This document shows, one piece after another, positions 52,437 through 61,679 of a stretch of 64,000 bases of DNA (position 1 is the stretch's first letter; each line of letters opens with the position of its first letter). The notes beneath the pieces are model-generated. The model worked only from the letters and a program-made list of their open reading frames with translations, was not told where the DNA came from and made no database searches. This stretch comes from Azospirillum sp. TSH100 (lineage in GTDB: Bacteria; Pseudomonadota; Alphaproteobacteria; Azospirillales; Azospirillaceae): positions 62,001 to 126,000 of the forward strand of contig NZ_CP039640.1 of assembly GCF_004923295.1 (NCBI RefSeq), in the 5' to 3' direction. The position numbers and the translations under genes were made by a program.

Positions 52437-53867
52437 ATGGGTCGCATGGCCGTCAACACCCTTCTTTTCCGGCTGCTGGTCGCCATCGTGCTGCTGGCCC
52501 CGCTGCCCCTGGGCAGCAACCGTCCCTGGTCATGGAGCCTTCTGGCGGTGGCGGTGGGGCTGCTGCTCGCCGTCTGGTCGGTACGGGCGGCAATGGGACG
52601 GGTTGCGGTCCCGATCCCGCCCGCCTTCCTTCTGCCCGTCGGCCTGCCCTACGCCCTGGTGCTGGGCTGGGCCGCCCTGCAGACCTCGTCCGTCACGCCG
52701 CCGTCCCTGTGGCATCCGATGTGGGCGGAAGCCACCCCAGCGCTGGGATTGGCCGGCGGCCCCGGGAATGGCCTCGGAAATGGCCTCGGAAATGGAATGA
52801 TCAGCGCCGATCCGGCGATGACCTGGGCAGCAGTTCTGCGGCTTGCCTGCTATGCCGGCATCTTCTGGCTGGCGGTGCAGTTCGGCCGCGACCGTGGCCG
52901 GGCTCGCGAGGCGGTGGTCGCCCTGTGCATTGCCGGAACCGTCTATGCGACCTACGGCCTGACGGTTCATCTGGCGGGATGGGAAAACATCCTCTGGCTG
53001 AAGAAGTGGGCTTATGCCGGCGATCTGACGGCCACCTTTGTCAACCGCAACGCCTACGGCGCCTATGCTGGCCTCGGCGTGGTGTGCTGCATCGGGCTGT
53101 TCGTCAACGCGCTACGCCCGCGGCAGGGTTCTCAAAGCCCTGGCGCCTACGATCTGGTCGAAACCCTGCTGCTGCGCGCCATGCCCTATCTGGCCTGCGG
53201 GCTGGTGATCGGAACCGCGCTGCTGCTGTCGCATTCGCGAGGCGCCTTCCTGTCCACCGGGCTGGCCCTGGGCGTCCTGCTGATCCTGCTGTCGGCGGCG
53301 GGGCTGGTACCACGGCGCATGGCCCTGCCGCTGGTCGGCGCCGTGGTGCTGGTCGCCCTGGTGACGGTAAGCGCCAGCGGCGACGGCACGATCACCCGTC
53401 TGGCCGAACAGACGTCGGTGGAGCATGATTCCGGACGCACCAACGTCTACCGGCTGACGATGGACGCCATCGCCGACGCTCCCTACACCGGGATGGGGCT
53501 CGGGACGTTCAAACCGGCCTTCCGCATGTACCGCGACACCACCCTGCTCGATCCTGTGGTGTGGGAGTTCGCGCACAATGTACCGCTGGAACTGGCGATG
53601 GAACTGGGCGTGCCCGCGGCGGCGCTGCTCGGCCTGTCCCTCGCCGTCATCGCCGGGGTGTGCCTGCGCGGGCTGATGGTCCGGCGGCGCGACCGCCTCT
53701 ATCCGGCCCTGGCGGTCGCGTCGATGGTTCTGCTGGGCGCGCATGGGCTGGTCGATTTCAGCGTGCAGATACCGGCAGTCGCCGCCACCTTCGCCCTGCT
53801 GCTCGGCCTCGGCTTCGCGCAATCCTGGAACACGCGGACGCTGGAACCGGCCTCCTCCGGAGATTAA
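52437..53867 (+). CDS. O-antigen ligase / Wzy-type polymerase-like membrane protein
   Basis: 476 residues, about 11-12 membrane helices. The Wzy_C/WaaL-type large periplasmic loop is visible as TATFVNRNAYGAYAGLG and later the region with GMGLGTFKPAFRMYRDTT and EFAHNVPLELAMELG, including His and Arg typical of ligases. A 12-bp repeat (52766-52795) encodes GNGLGNGLGN in a loop. It is divergent from the phosphatase. Likely polymerises or ligates repeat units in the periplasm. Confidence 0.82.
   Translation: MGRMAVNTLLFRLLVAIVLLAPLPLGSNRPWSWSLLAVAVGLLLAVWSVRAAMGRVAVPIPPAFLLPVGLPYALVLGWAALQTSSVTPPSLWHPMWAEATPALGLAGGPGNGLGNGLGNGMISADPAMTWAAVLRLACYAGIFWLAVQFGRDRGRAREAVVALCIAGTVYATYGLTVHLAGWENILWLKKWAYAGDLTATFVNRNAYGAYAGLGVVCCIGLFVNALRPRQGSQSPGAYDLVETLLLRAMPYLACGLVIGTALLLSHSRGAFLSTGLALGVLLILLSAAGLVPRRMALPLVGAVVLVALVTVSASGDGTITRLAEQTSVEHDSGRTNVYRLTMDAIADAPYTGMGLGTFKPAFRMYRDTTLLDPVVWEFAHNVPLELAMELGVPAAALLGLSLAVIAGVCLRGLMVRRRDRLYPALAVASMVLLGAHGLVDFSVQIPAVAATFALLLGLGFAQSWNTRTLEPASSGD
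52766..52795 (+). repeat. 12-bp tandem repeat encoding NGLG
   Basis: GAATGGCCTCGG and AAATGGCCTCGG are followed by AAATGG, in frame within the ligase-like gene. The near-identical units suggest replication slippage. Confidence 0.8.
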
Positions 53868-53888
53868 AGAGCCGAGGATTGAACGCCG

Positions 53889-54665
53889 TTAGGACTGCTG
53901 CTGCCCGGCAGGAGACGGGCGGCTCAGCAGCAGGTCCGCCTGGACGATCCGGCCATCCCGTGCGTGCGAGCAGCCGCCGATGCCCGCAAGCACGAAACCG
54001 CGTGCCTGCAGATGGCCGACCACGGCGGCGGCCAGGGGCTGCCCGTCGTAAAGAGAGGCGAATGACACCTCGACATAGACATGCTCGACCACGGCAAGCA
54101 GCCGTTCCGCCCCCTCCAGTGCCGCCAGTTCGCCGCCCTGCACATCGAGCTTCAGCAGAACCGGCCCCTTGAGCGCTTCCGGCGCGATTTCGGAATCGAG
54201 GGTGCGTACGGGAACCGGGATGGCCGCCACCGCATCGGTGCCTGGTGCGAAGCTCAGCTGCCCCGCTCCGATCGGCAGCAATGAGGAGTTGTCCGCCCGG
54301 CGCGAGATATGCAGGATCGCCTCGCCATTGCCGGCTCCGGCCGCGCAGCGGTGCACCTGCACCCTGGAGTTGCCAGCGAACAGCCGGGACAGAACCGATG
54401 CCGAAGACGCGAGAGGTTCGAAGGCATGAATGACCGCATCCGGCCGCAACGCGGTCATCAGCAGGGAGAATTGGCCGACATTGGCGCCGACGTCGATCAC
54501 CGTCGCCACCTTCAGCCCGTTCAATGCCGGCAGGCTTTCCAGCGATGCCGCCACGCCGAAACGCAAGCCCCGGCGGAACTCCCGCCGCCCCAGCAGCCGC
54601 GCCAGCTTCCAAATCCGTCGAAGCGTCCGTCTCAACGCGTTCAGGCCCACCCTGTTGCCCGGCAC
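53889..54665 (-). CDS. FkbM-family methyltransferase
   Basis: 258 residues. SAM motif VATVIDVGANVGQFSLLM, AFEPLASSASVL, and family motif VLLKLDVQGGELAALEGA. It converges with the ligase-like gene and diverges from a GT4 gene. The N-terminus is Arg-rich (LRRTLRRIWKLARLLGRR), possibly a peripheral membrane anchor. Likely O-methylates a sugar of the exopolysaccharide. Confidence 0.87.
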   Translation of the reverse strand: MPGNRVGLNALRRTLRRIWKLARLLGRREFRRGLRFGVAASLESLPALNGLKVATVIDVGANVGQFSLLMTALRPDAVIHAFEPLASSASVLSRLFAGNSRVQVHRCAAGAGNGEAILHISRRADNSSLLPIGAGQLSFAPGTDAVAAIPVPVRTLDSEIAPEALKGPVLLKLDVQGGELAALEGAERLLAVVEHVYVEVSFASLYDGQPLAAAVVGHLQARGFVLAGIGGCSHARDGRIVQADLLLSRPSPAGQQQS

Positions 54666-54736
54666 CGCCAGGACCGAGACGGTTGCCAGTCCTGACAGGC
54701 TCGCCTACGATTGCCGCTCTCTTCGCATGAATCGAT

Positions 54737-55912
54737 ATGAAGAACCAGCCGAATCAACCCCGGGTCGCGATCGTCGTCACCCATATTGCGCCAGCGGCAG
54801 GATATGGGGGAATCGCCGAAGCGACCGCAAGGGTTGCCGAAGCCTGGGCGGCGGCGGGCCGTTCCTTCTCCCTGTGCGCAAGCGACGCCTCGGAAGGCAC
54901 GCCGCCGCTGCGTCCCGCCGATGTCGGATTGCCGGCGGCTGTTCCGGTTCATCTCTACCATGCGCAGCTCTGGCGGCGCTGGGGGCTGGGTGCCGGCGCC
55001 ATCCCGGCGATCCTGCGGGCCTGCCGCCGGGCCGAAGCGGTCTATGTCAGCGGTGTCGGCACATGGCCGACCAGCGTGGCCGGGCTGATCTGCCGGCTGT
55101 TGCGCCGGCCTTTCGTGGTTGCGGTCCATGGCGGCCTGATGCCGGGACATGTCGACCATATTCGCCGCAGCAAACCTCTGAAATGGTTGTTCTACCGCTG
55201 GATCACGCTGCCGACCCTGGCGGCGGCGCAGGCGGTTCATGCGACCAGCACGGTGGAAGCCGACGGGGTGCGGGCCCTGCTGCCGTCCGTGTCCGTGGCG
55301 GTGCTGCCCAACGCCATCGATCTGGCCGGCTGGCCGGTCCTGCCGCCGCGCTCCCCGGATGGTGGACTGGTGATCGGGTACATCGGACGGCTGTCACCGG
55401 AGAAAGGCATTCTTCCGTTCCTGAAGGCATGGCTCGACACCCGCCGGCCCGGCGACCGCCTGCTGATCGCCGGCAGCGGTGGCGGCGCCTATGCCGGCGA
55501 GGTGGTCCGGCTCGCCGCCACCGCCGGGGAGGCGGTTGATCTGCGCGGCTATCTGAAGCCCGAGGGCGTGCGCAGGCTGCTGGCCGACTGCGACGCCGTC
55601 GTCCTGCCATCCGGGCTGGGCGATGGCGGGCTGCGCGAGAATTTCGGCAATGTGGTGGTCGAGGCCATGGCCTGCGGCCGGGCGGTGCTGGCAACCCGCG
55701 GCATGGCCTGGGACGATCTGGAACAGGACGGCGCCGGCCTCGTCTTCGCCCCGGACGGAACGGCCGCGCGGGAGGTTCTGCGGCGGGTCCAGAGCCTTGC
55801 GCCCGGCCGTCTTGCCGCCATGGGACTTGCGGGCCGCCGGCTGGTGGAAGGCCGGTTCATCGTGGCTCCGGTCGCCGACCGGTTGTGGCGCCTGGTCGCC
55901 GGCAGGGTCTGA
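54737..55912 (+). CDS. Glycosyltransferase family 4
   Basis: 391 residues. VAIVVTHIAPAAGYGGIAEAT at the N-terminus, VIGYIGRLSPEKGILPFLKA after the linker, and PSGLGDGGLRENFGNVVVEA with MACGRAVL give the GT4 donor site with the E-x7-E pair. It is first of a forward run and is followed by the flippase 3 bp later. It probably adds a sugar to the lipid-linked repeat unit. Confidence 0.88.
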   Translation: MKNQPNQPRVAIVVTHIAPAAGYGGIAEATARVAEAWAAAGRSFSLCASDASEGTPPLRPADVGLPAAVPVHLYHAQLWRRWGLGAGAIPAILRACRRAEAVYVSGVGTWPTSVAGLICRLLRRPFVVAVHGGLMPGHVDHIRRSKPLKWLFYRWITLPTLAAAQAVHATSTVEADGVRALLPSVSVAVLPNAIDLAGWPVLPPRSPDGGLVIGYIGRLSPEKGILPFLKAWLDTRRPGDRLLIAGSGGGAYAGEVVRLAATAGEAVDLRGYLKPEGVRRLLADCDAVVLPSGLGDGGLRENFGNVVVEAMACGRAVLATRGMAWDDLEQDGAGLVFAPDGTAAREVLRRVQSLAPGRLAAMGLAGRRLVEGRFIVAPVADRLWRLVAGRV

Positions 55913-55915
55913 GCC

Positions 55916-57496
55916 ATGTCGGGCGAGTCCTGTCCGCCCCCGTCCTCTCCGCAAGACCATGTCCAGACGGGGCTGCTGCGCCGGCTGGCCGCGGGGATCG
56001 GGGCGCAGGGCGCGGCCCAGGTCGTGCTGATCCTCGGCAACCTGCTGAGCGTGCCCGGTTTCCTGGCCGCCTGGGGCGGCGGCGTCTTCGCCGACTGGCT
56101 GGTGCTGTCCGCCGCGGCCGCGCTGCTGACGCTGGCCGATTTCGGGATCAGCGGCTATCTCGGCAACACGTTGCGCGCCGCCTGGGCCTCCGGCGATGAG
56201 GTGGGAGGCCGGCGGATCCTGCAAATCGGACTGGGCATCTACGGTGTTCTGTGCGCCGCCGTCGCCGCCGCGGTCGTGGCGGCATCCATCCTGGCCGACA
56301 TGCCGGCCCTGCTGGGCGTGACGCGGCTGGAGGGGGCCGGACCGACCCAGCTGATTCTGGCGCTGACCATCGTCATCCTGCTGCCCCGCGGCCTGATCGC
56401 CGCCGTGCACTCCGCACGCGGCCGGTTCCACCGCGAGGTTCTGTTGCTGATGCTGACCCAGGCCGGGCAGGTGACGGCCGGCGTGGCCGTCGCCCTTGCC
56501 GGCGGCGGCCCGCAGACCGCTGCCACGGCCCAGCTCGCGGCGGCCCTGCTGTTGGGCTGGGGGGCGCTGCTGTGGGATTTGTACAGGCATGGCGACCTGC
56601 ACGCGCTGCGCCCGCAAACACCGGACGGGCGGGAACTGCGGCGCTTGGCGATCAAGGCCCCGCTCTATGCCATGCAGACGGGAGCCGTCATGGCGCTGGT
56701 TCATCTGCCGATCCTGCTGCTCGGCCGGCTGGCCCCGGCGAGCGCGGTGGTTACCTTCGCCACCATCCGGACCTTTGTCGGCCTGGTGCGCCAGACCGCC
56801 CGTCAGGTCGCCACCCCGTTGGGGCTGGAAATGGCCCGCATGCATGCGGGTGGCAACCGTGCAGCCGCCGGCCGTCTGTATGCGGACAGTGTTGCGCCGA
56901 CCGGCTGCATCGTCGCCCTGCTGGCCGGTGGTGCCTGGTCGGCCGGTCCCGCCATCCTCACGCTGTGGACCCATGGCACGGCCGTCTTCGATCCGCTGAC
57001 CGCCGGCGCCCTGTTGGCCGGGGCGCTGATACAGGTGCCCGCCTATGGCGCCGGGGCGCTGCTTCGGCTGGTCGATCGTCCGGGGACCATCGCGGCCATC
57101 CATGCGGTGGAGATTCTCGCCATCCTGTTGCTGGGCCTGCTGCTGATTCCGACGGCGGGGGCGGCCGGCGCCGCCCTGACGGTGATCCTGGCTGAAACGA
57201 TCCCCGCCATCCCCTGGTATCTGCACAGCACCGGACGGCTGCTGGGGTGCCGGATACTGCGGCCGGTCCTGCGCGCCTATGCGGTGACGGGAGCGGTCTT
57301 TCTTCTGGTCCTGCTGACCGCCGCCGCCATCAACCAGCTGGTTTCCTTGGACACGGTGCCGGGACTGGGAGTCTTCATGCTGCTTTGGGCCGCCACCGCT
57401 CCACCGGCGCTGATCGTGACATTGAGCACCGGCCAGCGGAATTGGATCCGCTTGAGGCTGCACGGCTATCGGCGCCGGCTATCGGCAAAAGATTGA
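55916..57496 (+). CDS. Wzx-like polysaccharide flippase (MOP superfamily)
   Basis: 526 residues with about 12-14 membrane helices (for example LILALTIVILLPRGLIAAVH and LLAGALIQVPAYGAGALLR). Helix layout and the GDEVGGRRILQIGLGIYGVL segment fit Wzx/PST flippases that move undecaprenyl-linked repeat units to the periplasm. Three bp separate it from the GT4 gene. A C-terminal basic tail (RNWIRLRLHGYRRRL) follows the last helix. Confidence 0.85.
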   Translation: MSGESCPPPSSPQDHVQTGLLRRLAAGIGAQGAAQVVLILGNLLSVPGFLAAWGGGVFADWLVLSAAAALLTLADFGISGYLGNTLRAAWASGDEVGGRRILQIGLGIYGVLCAAVAAAVVAASILADMPALLGVTRLEGAGPTQLILALTIVILLPRGLIAAVHSARGRFHREVLLLMLTQAGQVTAGVAVALAGGGPQTAATAQLAAALLLGWGALLWDLYRHGDLHALRPQTPDGRELRRLAIKAPLYAMQTGAVMALVHLPILLLGRLAPASAVVTFATIRTFVGLVRQTARQVATPLGLEMARMHAGGNRAAAGRLYADSVAPTGCIVALLAGGAWSAGPAILTLWTHGTAVFDPLTAGALLAGALIQVPAYGAGALLRLVDRPGTIAAIHAVEILAILLLGLLLIPTAGAAGAALTVILAETIPAIPWYLHSTGRLLGCRILRPVLRAYAVTGAVFLLVLLTAAAINQLVSLDTVPGLGVFMLLWAATAPPALIVTLSTGQRNWIRLRLHGYRRRLSAKD

Positions 57497-57538
57497 CTGA
57501 ATGCGTACGAGCTGGGATTTTCTCGTCAAATAGTAGAG

Positions 57539-57734
57539 ATGCGGTTCTGTGGCAGGCTCACCTGTACCGTGAGATCGGTCGCTGCCGACGCCAGGGGGAC
57601 GGCCGTGCCCGGATGGCCGCCGCCGGCCTCTACCCGGCGATCTTCCAGGAATATGGGCGCTGGATCATTCCCATGCCTTCGCGCGGGACGTGATCTTCGT
57701 CCGCCGCCCCCTGCTGGCACGCCTGATCGGCTGA
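57539..57734 (+). pseudogene. Frameshifted 3' remnant of an FkbM-like methyltransferase
   Basis: Between the flippase and the next gene, one frame reads LWQAHLYREIG and MAAAGLYPAIFQEYGRW up to about 57663. The continuation in another frame reads DHSHAFARDVIFVRRPLLARLIG to a stop at 57732. Together they resemble the C-terminus of an FkbM-type methyltransferase (AAGY..FQEYG..SHAFARDVIFVR). The 5' three quarters are missing and there is a one-base shift, so this is most likely a dead fragment. Confidence 0.45.
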
Positions 57735-57789
57735 TACCCGCTACGGACCCGGAGCACAACCATCCACCGAGTGGAACTGCCAAGCGGAG

Positions 57790-58950
57790 CTATCGGGCGG
57801 CACGGTTCAGCAGCGCCGCATAGGCATCGGTCAGGCGCCGGCCATACCCATCCCAGCCGCCGATCGCACCGGTGCGCTCCAGGGCGGCCTCCGACATCGC
57901 CGCCAGCAGGCTGCGGTCCTCGTACAGGCGGCGAAGACGGTCCGCCATGGCATCGGCATCGCCGACCGGCAGGATGAATCCCTCTCGCCCATCCTGGAAC
58001 AGGTCGCGCGACCCCGTATGTTCCGACGCGATCACCGGACAGCCGCAGGCCATGGCCTGTGCCTGGACCAGCGCCAGCCCCTCTTCGATCGACGGCAGCA
58101 TGAACACGCTGGCCTGCGACATCTCATGGACGACCCGCGGCCAGGGCTGGCGGCCGAGCCAGGTGAGGCTCTCCACCGGCTCCCGCGCGAGGATCGCCTG
58201 CCCTTCCGGAGACAGGCTGCCGATCAGCACCAGCCGGGCATTGGGAAGGGCCGCCTTGCGGAAGGCGCGCAGCAGGTGGTGCAGCCCCTTGCGCACTCCG
58301 AGCTGCCCGACGAACAGGACGCGGAACTCCTCCGCCCGCGGCGCTGTGCGGCCGAAGATGCGCCGGTCGACGCCGTAAGGGGCCAGGATGAGCTTCTCCG
58401 CCGGAACCCCCTGGGCCAGGAAGCTGTCCCGCACGAAGGAGGAGGGAACGGTGATCGCGTCGGCCAGCTCGTATTCGGAAAGGTCCCGCTCCACCGCGCG
58501 GGAATCGAGGCCCGGAAAAGGGAAGCCCAGCCGCTCATGCTCTTCGCGCAGCAGCCGGTCCTGGTACAGAATATGGGTGGAACCGGGATCGCAGACATAG
58601 GCGATCCCCCGTCTTTTGGCGGCGGCGCCGGTCTTCACGCCGATCCGGCATTGCGCCACCACCAGATCGCAATCGGGCAGCGTCCGGGCGACATGGGCAT
58701 CCAGCGCGCGGTGCGCCCAGTTGGACCAGCGCCCTTCCATGGTCCGGGCGAACCAGGGCCATCGCATCAGGGCCATGTAAGGGGCCTGAAGCCAGGGAAA
58801 GCTACGGATGCGGGCCGGCTCGACCCCGCTGTTGCGCAGCTTGAACTGTGGATAGCCGGTGTAGATGGCGGTCAGGGCATCCCGCTTCTGCAATTCACGG
58901 GCAAGGTCGAAATGGTGGAAGCGGGCGATGGTCGAAACGACGACACGCAC
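57790..58950 (-). CDS. Glycosyltransferase family 4
   Basis: 386 residues from GTG 58950, chosen for AGGAG eight bases upstream and the start VRVVVSTIARFHHFDLAREL; the longer frame to 59076 has no support. Motifs are VLFVGQLGVRKGLHHLLRAF and FMLPSIEEGLALVQAQAMAC, with the donor-binding acidic pair. It is alone on the minus strand within a forward block and is divergent from the next GT4. Confidence 0.85.
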   Translation of the reverse strand: MRVVVSTIARFHHFDLARELQKRDALTAIYTGYPQFKLRNSGVEPARIRSFPWLQAPYMALMRWPWFARTMEGRWSNWAHRALDAHVARTLPDCDLVVAQCRIGVKTGAAAKRRGIAYVCDPGSTHILYQDRLLREEHERLGFPFPGLDSRAVERDLSEYELADAITVPSSFVRDSFLAQGVPAEKLILAPYGVDRRIFGRTAPRAEEFRVLFVGQLGVRKGLHHLLRAFRKAALPNARLVLIGSLSPEGQAILAREPVESLTWLGRQPWPRVVHEMSQASVFMLPSIEEGLALVQAQAMACGCPVIASEHTGSRDLFQDGREGFILPVGDADAMADRLRRLYEDRSLLAAMSEAALERTGAIGGWDGYGRRLTDAYAALLNRAAR

Positions 58951-59148
58951 CGGCGGCTCTCCTGGTAAGACGCCCCCTGTCGCAGACGGCGCGCATTTTT
59001 GTATCTGGCCGCTTTGTATAGACAACGGACCCGCGTGCTGACAACGCGCTGCGCGCGCTCTGACAACACGCTCCACACGCTGCGGCAGTCTTGCAATCCC
59101 ACCCGCCAGCCGCTACTGAACAGCATCGCTGTTCAACCGGTTCCTGTC

Positions 59149-60390
59149 ATGGCCCCCCCGTTCCTGTCCGTCGATCCGGGTCGGCCGGCAGATGACACGG
59201 TTCCTCCGGTCCGCATCGCGGTCCTCATCACCCACCCCGTTCATTATTCCTGCGCCCTGTTCCGGCGGGTCGCCCGTGAGCCGGGAATCGCGCTGACCGT
59301 CCTCTTCGGTAGCGATTCCTCGCTGCGGCCGCATTACGATCCCGGTTTCGCCAGATCCGTCGAATGGGACGTTCCGCTGACCGATGGCTTCGACCACCGC
59401 ATCGTCCCTGCCTGGGGCGCCGATGCCACCCCATCCTTCTGGTGGCCCTTCTGCCGCGACCTGCGCCGCATCCTGAAGGAAGGCCGGTTCGACTGGCTGT
59501 GGATCCACGGCTACAACCGTCCATCCCACTGGCTGGCGATGGCCTGGGCGCGGTCGCTGGGCATCCGCGTGATGATCCGCGACGAGGCGCACGACGTCAG
59601 CCGCAGGCGCAGCTGGCTGAAGCGGACCGTCAAGCCGCTCTATTTCGCGGCGCTGAACGCGGCGGCGGAGCGGTTTCTCGCCATCGGATCGCGGAACGCC
59701 GCCTACTACCGCCAGCTGGGGATTCCGGACGGCAAGATCGTTTCCGTTCCCTACGCCGTCGACAACGCCTTTTTCCAGGCGGAGGACGGCACCGGCCGGG
59801 CAGCCCTGCGCCAGGAACTGGGGCTGCCGGACGGAGACCCGGTGATCCTGTATGCATCAAGGCTGCTGCGCCGGAAGCACCCCGACCTCCTGCTAGAGGC
59901 CTTCCGCCGCCTGTCCCCGGCCGCCGCGGCACGACGGCCGCATCTGGTCTATGTTGGCGAGGGCGAGATGCTGGCCGTCCTGAAGGAGACGGCGCACGGT
60001 CTCGATACGGTCCATTTCGCCGGCTTTCGTGGGCAGCGGGAGCTGCGCCGTTTCTATGATCTATGCGATGTCTTCGTGCTGCCATCGGTCGGCGAAAGCT
60101 GGGGGTTGGTCGTGAACGAAGCGATGAACCTGGGCAAGCCAGTGGTGGTGTGCGATCAGGTGGGCAGCGCCCACGACCTGATCCGCCATGGCGAAAACGG
60201 TTTCAGGGTTCCCGCCGGCGATGTCGACGCCCTGGCGGTCGCCCTGTCGGCGGTTCTCGCCGATCCCGAGCGGGCCTCCCGCATGGGCGCGCTCAGCCGC
60301 ACCATCATCGACGAGTGGGATTTCGAGGCCGACTTGCGTGGGCTGCGGATGGCGGTCGGCTTGCCGCCGCGCAACCAGGAGGCATCATGA
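59149..60390 (+). CDS. Glycosyltransferase family 4
   Basis: 413 residues from ATG 59149; the frame extends upstream to 58999 but homologous sequence begins VRIAVLITHPVHYSCALFRR. Central motif VILYASRLLRRKHPDLLLEA, then FVLPSVGESWGLVVNEAMNL with the E-x7-E donor site. It overlaps the next gene by ATGA, so the products are made together. Confidence 0.86.
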   Translation: MAPPFLSVDPGRPADDTVPPVRIAVLITHPVHYSCALFRRVAREPGIALTVLFGSDSSLRPHYDPGFARSVEWDVPLTDGFDHRIVPAWGADATPSFWWPFCRDLRRILKEGRFDWLWIHGYNRPSHWLAMAWARSLGIRVMIRDEAHDVSRRRSWLKRTVKPLYFAALNAAAERFLAIGSRNAAYYRQLGIPDGKIVSVPYAVDNAFFQAEDGTGRAALRQELGLPDGDPVILYASRLLRRKHPDLLLEAFRRLSPAAAARRPHLVYVGEGEMLAVLKETAHGLDTVHFAGFRGQRELRRFYDLCDVFVLPSVGESWGLVVNEAMNLGKPVVVCDQVGSAHDLIRHGENGFRVPAGDVDALAVALSAVLADPERASRMGALSRTIIDEWDFEADLRGLRMAVGLPPRNQEAS

Positions 60391-61679
60391 CCGCTGCGAA
60401 CGCAAAGCTACGGAACGCCGGACTTGGCATTCTGGTCTGCCTTGCGGTCGGGTTTCCGGTCGGTGTGGACATCGATCTGGTCGGACGGCTGACCGGCACC
60501 GAACTGGTGCTGATCCCCCTGGTGGCGCTCGGCCTGCTGGCGGGACGCTTTCCGCCCATCGAAGGGCCGCTCCGCACGCTGCTGATCCTGGCGCTCGTCT
60601 GGTGCGGCGCCCAGTATGTCAGCGACATCGTGAACGGCAGCAGCAGCGCGAACATGCTGCGCGGGGCGGCACGCTCCCTGATGACCGTCATGCTGCTTCT
60701 TGGCTTCTGCATCTGCTGCGGCAACAGGATCCGCAACATCCATGCGACGTATGTCGCGATGGCGGTGGGGCTGGTGGCGGGGGCCTATCTCAACCCGTCG
60801 CTCTATGCCGAAACCGAGCCTTGGAAGTTCGGGTATGGCGTCGGGACGACCATGCTGCTGGTGGCCGGCGCCGGATGGCTGTGGAAACAGCGGCTGTATC
60901 TTCCGGCCCTGGGGCTGTGCGGAGCCATCGGACTTCTCAACCTGCAGCTTGGTTTCCGCAGCATGGGCGGCATGGTCTTCATGACCGCCATTCTGCTGGG
61001 GCTTTCCCTGGCGCTGGGCAATCGCAGGCGCGTCATTTCGGCCTGGGGCGCCTCGCTGCAAATCGCAGTGTCGGTCCTGGTTCTCTCCGCCGGCGGCGTT
61101 CTGATCATCGATCTGTACGCAGGCGCGGCCCAGCAGGGGCTTTTGGGTCAGCAGGAGCAGGAGAAATTCTTCGATCAGGTCGATGACCGCGGGGTGCTGC
61201 TGTCGGGCCGGTCGGAATTGCCGATCGCCATCGAGGCGGTGAAGGAAAAGCCGTTCCTGGGCCATGGCTCCTGGGCGGAGGATGAATATTATTCAACCCT
61301 TTACTGGCAGCAGTCCGGCCAACGGGTCGACGACATGCTGCCGGAGGAACGGGATCTCATTCCCACCCATTCGCACCTGATGGGCGCCTGGGTGGAGGGC
61401 GGCATCCTGTCGGCGCTGTTCTGGTTCTATGCCCTTTTCCTGTTGGCCCGGACCATCCTGGTGCTGATCCACAACAGGTCGCTCGCCGATCCGATCGTCA
61501 TTCTCACGCTGGTCATGCTGGGCTGGGCCATTCCCTTCTCGCCATACGGTCTGACCAACCGGGTGATGAGCAGCTTCGCCATCGTGGTGGCGGTCACATT
61601 GCTGCGGCTGGACGCCGAATCACAAGCCTCCGCTTCCAGCAGCTCCGCCGGCCGGACACGGCAGGGAAACGGCCGATGA
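60387..61679 (+). CDS. O-antigen ligase/polymerase-like membrane protein (second copy)
   Basis: 430 residues from ATG 60387, which has AGGAGG upstream and an ATGA overlap with the GT4. About ten membrane helices; the loop GHGSWAEDEYYSTLYW and THSHLMGAWVEGGIL contain the His and acidic residues of Wzy/ligase families. It is shorter and unlike the first ligase-like protein (52437-53867). One of the two may be the Wzy polymerase and the other a ligase. Confidence 0.78.
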   Translation: MTAANAKLRNAGLGILVCLAVGFPVGVDIDLVGRLTGTELVLIPLVALGLLAGRFPPIEGPLRTLLILALVWCGAQYVSDIVNGSSSANMLRGAARSLMTVMLLLGFCICCGNRIRNIHATYVAMAVGLVAGAYLNPSLYAETEPWKFGYGVGTTMLLVAGAGWLWKQRLYLPALGLCGAIGLLNLQLGFRSMGGMVFMTAILLGLSLALGNRRRVISAWGASLQIAVSVLVLSAGGVLIIDLYAGAAQQGLLGQQEQEKFFDQVDDRGVLLSGRSELPIAIEAVKEKPFLGHGSWAEDEYYSTLYWQQSGQRVDDMLPEERDLIPTHSHLMGAWVEGGILSALFWFYALFLLARTILVLIHNRSLADPIVILTLVMLGWAIPFSPYGLTNRVMSSFAIVVAVTLLRLDAESQASASSSSAGRTRQGNGR

